Part shown: in pieces, positions 59,461 to 64,000 of the stretch
Layout of the letters: the number at the start of each line of letters is the position of its first letter
Position numbering within the stretch: position 1 is the first letter of the stretch
Assembly: GCF_042643145.1 (NCBI RefSeq)
Contig: NZ_JBHRSA010000041.1
Span: 124,001 to 188,000 of the forward strand
DNA length: 64,000 bases
Direction: 5' to 3'
From: Virgibacillus_O xinjiangensis
GTDB lineage: Bacteria > Bacillota > Bacilli > Bacillales > Amphibacillaceae
The notes under the pieces: generated by a model
Told to the model about the DNA's origin: nothing
Database searches by the model: none
What the model saw: the letters and a program-made list of their open reading frames with translations, nothing else
Position numbers and translations under genes: made by a program

Positions 59461-60336
59461 ATGTCAGAAATGGAATACAACAACGGTCAACAGACACCAC
59501 CAGCCCAGCAACAGGAGCGCCAGCCTGGCTTTGAGAATGATATGCATCCAGAACCAGTGTACATCCGTGATGATTACCAAGGCAGCGGAAAACTGGAGGG
59601 AAAGGTCGCTATCATTACAGGCGGCGATAGTGGTATCGGCCGGGCAGTGAGTGTCCATTACGCAAAAGAAGGAGCAGACGTGGCAATCGTCTATCTGGAC
59701 GAACACGGAGACGCAGAAGAAACAAAGAATCTGGTAGAGAAAGAAGGCAGGAAATGTCTGCTGATCGATGGAGATGTCGGCAACCAATCCTTCTGTGAAG
59801 CAGCTGCCACCGAAGTGCTGGATAAATTAGGTAGAATAGATATCCTGGTCAATAATGCGGGCGAACAGCATCCGCAGGGAAGCTTTATGGATATTTCGAG
59901 TGAGCAGATGGAACGTACTTTCCGAACCAATATTTTCAGCATGTTCCATATGATTAAAGCTGTGCTCCCTAACTTGAAAGAAGGAAGTTCGATCATCAAC
60001 ACCTCTTCCATTACTGCTTATAAAGGAAGCAAAGATTTGATCGACTACTCCGCCACCAAAGGTGCCATCACTTCCTTTACCAGATCTCTTTCCGAAGAGT
60101 TGGCCGAGCAAGGCATCCGCGTGAATGGCGTAGCACCAGGACCAATCTGGACACCACTCATTCCAGCTTCTTTCAGTAAAGAGAAAGTGGATGCGTTCGG
60201 TGGAAATACACCAATGAAGCGTCCCGGCCAGCCAAGCGAACTTGCTCCGGCTTATGTTTATCTCGCCAGCAATGATTCCAGCTATGTATCCGGCCAAATG
60301 CTTCATGTGAATGGCGGAACCATTGTCAACGGCTAA
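59461..60336 (+). CDS. SDR oxidoreductase with N-terminal extension (YhdF/YdaD-like)
   Basis: 291-aa classical-extended short-chain dehydrogenase. About 40 N-terminal residues rich in Gln/Pro (NNGQQTPPAQQQERQPG) precede the Rossmann core, as in the YhdF/YdaD/YghA group. Cofactor motif TGGDSGIGRAV, NNAGEQ, catalytic Ser in NTSSITAYKG and YSATK (Tyr and Lys). General-stress or aldehyde-type reductase roles are described for relatives; the substrate is unknown. GGAGG precedes the ATG. Confidence 0.93.
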   Translation: MSEMEYNNGQQTPPAQQQERQPGFENDMHPEPVYIRDDYQGSGKLEGKVAIITGGDSGIGRAVSVHYAKEGADVAIVYLDEHGDAEETKNLVEKEGRKCLLIDGDVGNQSFCEAAATEVLDKLGRIDILVNNAGEQHPQGSFMDISSEQMERTFRTNIFSMFHMIKAVLPNLKEGSSIINTSSITAYKGSKDLIDYSATKGAITSFTRSLSEELAEQGIRVNGVAPGPIWTPLIPASFSKEKVDAFGGNTPMKRPGQPSELAPAYVYLASNDSSYVSGQMLHVNGGTIVNG

Positions 60337-60341
60337 AAGGC

Positions 60342-60390
60342 AAAAAGTGCGCAGGACAGTATCAAACGAAACCGCCCTGCGCACTTTTTT
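60342..60390. terminator. bidirectional terminator between the SDR and the amylase homologue
   Basis: AAAAAGTGCGCAGG/CCTGCGCACTTTTT stem with A and T runs on both sides. Confidence 0.9.
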
Positions 60391-60392
60391 AT

Positions 60393-61874
60393 CTATGCTT
60401 TTCTTTTCCTTTGTTTCAGACTCAAGTAAACCACGCCACCGGTAAACAATAGAATAACCCCACCAGCAAAGCCGATCAGACTCCAGTTGAGACCGGCATC
60501 TGGCTCGATGGCATATACCTCTACCGATTCTCTCGGTATACCAATTTTATGGTTGCCGTTTTCATCTTCCCTCACAATATTGTCTGCGAGATATCCCCTC
60601 AGCTGCTTGCCGGAACCAACTTCACTGAGGGGAACAACCCCTGATTCACTTCCATTGTTGATAGCGATATACATTGTTTCACCTTCAAAGGTGCGTTTGA
60701 ACACACTCATTGCACCACTGGAGCCGGCCAGTTCAAAATCGCCATGGACCAGTACATCGAATTCTTCCCGTAACGAGGAAATACGATCATGAAATTCCTT
60801 CACCTCTGGTTCTCCACTATTATGGGGCACCAGTCGCTGCGAGCCTTCAGCTCCCTCCCCATACATCGGAAGCTCTGTCCCCTGAAGAATAGCCGGTACA
60901 CCAGGTGAAGTATACAGATAGGTTAGAGCCAATGTCCATGCTGTTAAGTTGTTACGGCCATTTTCAGCAAAGATCTGAGTAAACCTGTCGGTATAGAAAG
61001 TGTCCATGAACACGATATCGGATTCCCTTCCGTTCTCCTCCCACACTTCATAAACCTCCGTTATTGGTTGATCCACCTCTGCAAACGTTTCACGCAACAC
61101 CTCTTGCATATGAAGATTATCGACAGCGTCCACTTCCGTATTTTCCATAAGGATATCCTTGCTGTCTTCTTGTGCGAGTATATTGCCGAACAAGTAAAAT
61201 TCTTCATCTTTTCCTTTTATATACTGGGTGAAATCAGCCAGGAAGTCCATGGAAGCCTGATCGGCAGCATGAAGATAGAAACCGTCGATATCCGTTTCTT
61301 CCATCCAAAAGTCAGCTGCTTCCCGAAGCATGTTTCGTACGCGTTCATCTTCCTGATCCAGTACGGCAGCCTGTTCGGCCCAAGTTGGGTCCACATCTTC
61401 CCCGGCAAGTGCAGATGCTGCCGACTCTACAGAAAGCGGGTGATCCTCTGCGGCATAATTGGTCACAAATTCAAGGACCACCTTTATGTCATGCTGATGT
61501 GCTTCATCAATAAGCTGATGTAAATCCTCCATCGTACCATACTGTTCTTCTATCTGCTGAAAGTCTTCTATCCAATATCCATGATATCCGTTTTCTGCAT
61601 TGGCCATGATTGGAGACAGGGAGATTGTGGTCACGCCGGTTTGCTCCAACTCCCCGAGCCGCTGGATGATCCCCTGCAGATCGCCTCCATGGTAAGTATC
61701 CGGGTCGTCGATATCCACTTGTTGGTCATTATTGCTGTCTCCATTGTTATAACGGTCCACCATGATTTTATAAATAATTTCTTCATTTACCTTTTGCTCT
61801 TCTGCCTGTACAGGCAAACTGCCCAGCAAAAAAAGTGAAAGGCCGAGGAATAGCCATATCGTTTGTCTCATCAT
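60393..61874 (-). CDS. membrane-anchored GH13 alpha-amylase homologue lacking the catalytic triad
   Basis: 493 aa: signal peptide (residues 1-24, cleavage after VQA), GH13 barrel, C-terminal beta domain, then a transmembrane anchor (about 463-485) and basic tail KQRKRKA. Overall it is collinear with the GH13_45-type amylases of bacilli (conserved YHGGDLQGI, GYHGYWIEDF, ALTYLYTSPGVPAILQGTELPMYG). All four catalytic regions are altered: region I ends N139-Y140 instead of N-H; region II is GFYLHAADQ, with Tyr200 and His202 for the Arg and nucleophile Asp; region III has Asn231 for the acid/base Glu; region IV has FMDTFYTDRF with Tyr294 for the third Asp. Ordinary alpha-amylase activity is therefore not expected; it may bind glycans or use another mechanism. 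The frame is intact, so it is under selection. Confidence 0.9.
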   Translation of the reverse strand: MMRQTIWLFLGLSLFLLGSLPVQAEEQKVNEEIIYKIMVDRYNNGDSNNDQQVDIDDPDTYHGGDLQGIIQRLGELEQTGVTTISLSPIMANAENGYHGYWIEDFQQIEEQYGTMEDLHQLIDEAHQHDIKVVLEFVTNYAAEDHPLSVESAASALAGEDVDPTWAEQAAVLDQEDERVRNMLREAADFWMEETDIDGFYLHAADQASMDFLADFTQYIKGKDEEFYLFGNILAQEDSKDILMENTEVDAVDNLHMQEVLRETFAEVDQPITEVYEVWEENGRESDIVFMDTFYTDRFTQIFAENGRNNLTAWTLALTYLYTSPGVPAILQGTELPMYGEGAEGSQRLVPHNSGEPEVKEFHDRISSLREEFDVLVHGDFELAGSSGAMSVFKRTFEGETMYIAINNGSESGVVPLSEVGSGKQLRGYLADNIVREDENGNHKIGIPRESVEVYAIEPDAGLNWSLIGFAGGVILLFTGGVVYLSLKQRKRKA

Positions 61875-62029
61875 CTGTCCTCCAAAAAATAATATCAGTC
61901 TTGTTCCATTATTAACCTTTTTGGCAAATAGTCAACATGAATTCCCTCATTGTTGAAAATCCTTCAAAATAGCGGCTGTTATATGTTATTTGTGCTGATT
62001 GGCTGCTTGGTATTTCGTAATTGTGCTTC

Positions 62030-62310
62030 TCCTACCGCTACAGGGATTCCCCTTCGCTTTTCACCGGTGGCCCGTGAGCTTCCTCGAACTGAAAACGGAT
62101 GAACCTTCCTCGCGCTATTCAACAAGCCTTGGGGGGTGCCACCTATGCCGCTGCGGAAACTCCACTTCGCTTTCCGCGGGTGACCCGTGAGCTTCCTCGA
62201 ACTGGCGTTCTCCGGGATCTCACTCTGGTCACGGTTCCCGCAGGAGTCTCGTGGATTTCCTCCGCTGGTTGGTGGTTATACTTCAGTGGACGCCTGTTCC
62301 CGTAGAATGG
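62030..62310. repeat. two partial copies of the interspersed Bacillaceae repeat
   Basis: The block CTTCGCTTT-C-GGTG-CCCGTGAGC...CTTCCTCGAACT occurs at about 62051-62092 and again at 62166-62203; the second copy continues into GATCTCAC...CCCGCAGGAGTCTCGTGG, the usual far half of this GC-rich element. ORFs across it are not real. Confidence 0.7.
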
Positions 62311-62776
62311 AAGTATTAGGCATTCTCATAAATTTGATTTTTAGTGAGAAAGCTTCACTAGACATTGATTCCATGACCGACGTTCATCCGATTACCAGAA
62401 AACTACACCAAGCGGAGACAAAATACGTAGACTCCCTCAGGAAAAGTTATTCTGCTGGGCCTTTAAACGCTTTTTTTTGAATTAAATTTTTTTTGTAAAG
62501 GTACATTGTGTTTGTTTCATCACTCATTTAACACGTTGCGGTGGGAGATTGGTATATTCTCCCATCATATACTTTATAGGCACATTGGATCTCTGCATCT
62601 TAGGGGACTTACCCTCCCATATCTCCTGGCATCAAGTGCCTACATTCCTTCGTTGGGTCTTACCCTAACGCAGAGGTCGGCAACTGCTCCTGCATGGACT
62701 AATCCTCGCGGACTGTCTGAAGTCTTGGTATGGCCGACTTCTCCGTGTCTGGATTGTTTTTCAGGGATGAAAAACC
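62311..62776. other. intergenic region, probably IS110 flank
   Basis: No gene. A poly-T tract is at about 62470-62478. From about 62500 to the end of the transposase remnant the sequence may be the noncoding 3' part of the IS110 element (short inverted pieces GGTGGGAG..CTCCCATC near 62540-62565), but no clear end could be fixed. Confidence 0.4.
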
Positions 62777-63778
62777 CTAAGCTGCTTTAGACTCAACGAG
62801 GAAAGGCATATCCTGCATCATATGGTCTATATCAAACTTTCGGCCGTGCTTACACAAGCCATGACATATTTGAAGCAACTTTCGCGATAGAACAACCAAT
62901 GACTCTTTGCCTGTCAAAGGATTCTCTCTGCGAGAGATATAATAGTCATAGAGAGCTTTAAAAGCTTTATTCGCATGCAATAATCCATACTTTCCAATTG
63001 ATTGATAAGCATACTGATTTCCATTCTGGCCATTTCAGATCCTTCTTGTATGCCTATGGAGTGCTCAGCGTGATGCATCAGCTGTTCGACTTTCTTTTGC
63101 GGAAGATAGGTATGTCCAGCTTCACGATGGGCTTGAGTCATCTCTACAGGTGAAACATTCAAGAAGTCGACAGGCAATGGAGTGTCTTTTAGAATCGCGC
63201 AAGCTTGCTTGCCTAGTCCCTTGTAAACAGATTGAAATTCAGGGAAGTAAAGGTCTAACCAACGTCGTATACGATTCTGAATGGAAGATAGATCTTTTCT
63301 AAGGCGACTACGAAAAGCTGTGCCTTTGCGTAATTCAGCCTCAACGGTGCCTTGTTCCCTAGGAATACTGTAATGACCATACGTGATCATTTTTGGCGAT
63401 GAGCCGGGCATCTTTCCTATCATTCTTGCTTGGCAGATTGTCATCAAGTTCTTTGGACTTCTTCACGTGATGAGGATTCACTAATACAAAAGGAATATCG
63501 TAGTCCGTTAGGAATTCTGCAAGGTTCATCCAATAGTGGCCCGTTGGTTCAAAGCCGACCAAGACCCGCTCTTTGCCGTGTGTCTCTACAAGTTTCATGA
63601 GAGTTGTGTAAAAAGCTTCGAAATCCTGGCGGGATTGTTTTATCCTCCAGCTTTTACTCAATTCACGCCCACGATCATCGACAGCGCATGCGTAGTGAGT
63701 CGCTTTAGCGATGTCCACTCCAACAATTAGAATTTGTTCATTCACTTGTTCAATACGCGAATTTCTATTATGATGCAT
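62777..63778 (-). pseudogene. IS110-family transposase, frameshifted and internally deleted
   Basis: N-terminal DEDD domain in one frame (63359-63778): VGVDIAKATHYA, FEPTGHYWMNLAEFL, NDRKDARLIAK. The frame then shifts near 63370-63400 and continues (to about 62990) with the mid-region GTAFRSRLRKDLSSIQNRIRRWLDLYFPEFQSVYKGLGKQ ... HSIGIQEGSEMARMEISMLINQLE. It then jumps in another frame to the C-terminal FKALYDYYISRRENPLTGKESLVVLSRKLL. The Transposase_20 domain with its catalytic Ser, normally between these last two parts, is missing. Inactive as a recombinase. Confidence 0.88.
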
Positions 63779-63781
63779 GTA

Positions 63782-63834
63782 AAGATCCTCCTTAGTTATG
63801 AGTTGGTGGCACCTGCATCATAACGGAGGGTCTT
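63782..63834 (-). promoter_or_regulatory. hairpin covering the IS110 transposase ribosome site
   Basis: On the minus strand AGACCCTCC and TTATGA pair with TCATAA and GGAGGATCT; the latter contains the GGAGG ribosome site 7 nt before ATG 63778. It would sequester translation initiation, as known for several IS elements. Confidence 0.55.
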
Positions 63835-63869
63835 TCTTTATGCAATAGGCTATTCCTTCATTAACAGGA

Positions 63870-64000
63870 ATGGCTCCTGTGGGAACAGCACGAGTCTGAA
63901 GACCCCGGAAGAAGCGTTCTTTGCTTCTGAGGAGACTGAAGCCGTGCCCACGGAAAGCGAAGTATTTTTGTCGGAGCGGATGCAATATCTGTCGAAGCGC
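63870..64000. repeat. interspersed Bacillaceae repeat, running off the window
   Basis: CACGAGTCTGAAGACC, GGAAGAAGCGTTCT and GAGGAGACTGAAGCC are the same family as 40263-40440 and 62030-62310, with the element continuing to the window edge. Confidence 0.6.

Noticed and set aside
62187..62480. short ORFs near the amylase gene
   Set aside because: They lie in repeat sequence; similar translated strings recur only because the repeat recurs.
1..64000. search for tRNA or rRNA genes
   Set aside because: No cloverleaf with a convincing T-loop plus acceptor stem and no rRNA-like block was recognised by eye; a tRNAscan run would settle it.

Overview
The window looks like chromosome of a low-to-moderate GC Bacillaceae, probably a halotolerant genus near Halobacillus, Thalassobacillus or Virgibacillus. 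The reasons are local gene orders known from Bacillus subtilis (a yjbA/trpS/fabHF/med block and a yitS-yitT-yitU-yitV-yitW block), a tRNA-Trp T-box leader, strong AGGAGG ribosome sites, TTG and GTG starts, and FNR proteins with the Bacillus-type C-terminal cysteine cluster. Proteins are rather acidic. The genus is an inference.

Layout. 0-13 kb is housekeeping: an M20 amidohydrolase, an MFS exporter, CoA-disulfide reductase with a rhodanese tail, T-box + trpS, yjbA, the fabH-fabF operon with a FapR-like operator, med, a small Sm-like protein and uppP. 13-50 kb is a large anaerobic nitrate-respiration island. It holds a radical SAM/SPASM protein, a CuA-type lipoprotein, a DUF2249 protein, a cysteine-free Crp/Fnr regulator, an orphan molybdopterin oxidoreductase with a small partner, all genes for molybdenum cofactor assembly (moaA, moaB, moaC, moaD, moaE, moeA, moeB, mobA, mobB), molybdate uptake modAB without modC, two FNR paralogues, two complete narGHJI operons, a NarK nitrate transporter fused to a PAS domain, the Fe-S repair protein Ric, and an unrecognised four-gene membrane operon with a MenA-like prenyltransferase. 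50-62 kb is cell-envelope and housekeeping: a three-domain autolysin, AprX protease, yitW/yitV/yitU, small proteins, YitT, DegV, an SDR, and a GH13 alpha-amylase homologue with its catalytic triad replaced. 62-64 kb holds interspersed repeats and a decayed IS110.

How it works together. Molybdate uptake and Moco synthesis supply both NarG enzymes and the orphan oxidoreductase; NarJ proteins assemble them; NarI takes electrons from menaquinol; NarK moves nitrate/nitrite; Ric, hemerythrin-like and DUF2249 proteins probably deal with NO and Fe-S damage. Sequence inspection finds four strong FNR-type promoters, for the radical SAM gene, narG1, narK and the narG2 operon, plus one close variant at ric, all with the operator centre 32 bp upstream of the -10 centre. 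A different palindrome, TTGAC-N4-GTCAA, sits at the same spacing before the unknown membrane operon. This suggests that a second Crp/Fnr regulator, possibly the cysteine-free one encoded here, runs a separate branch.
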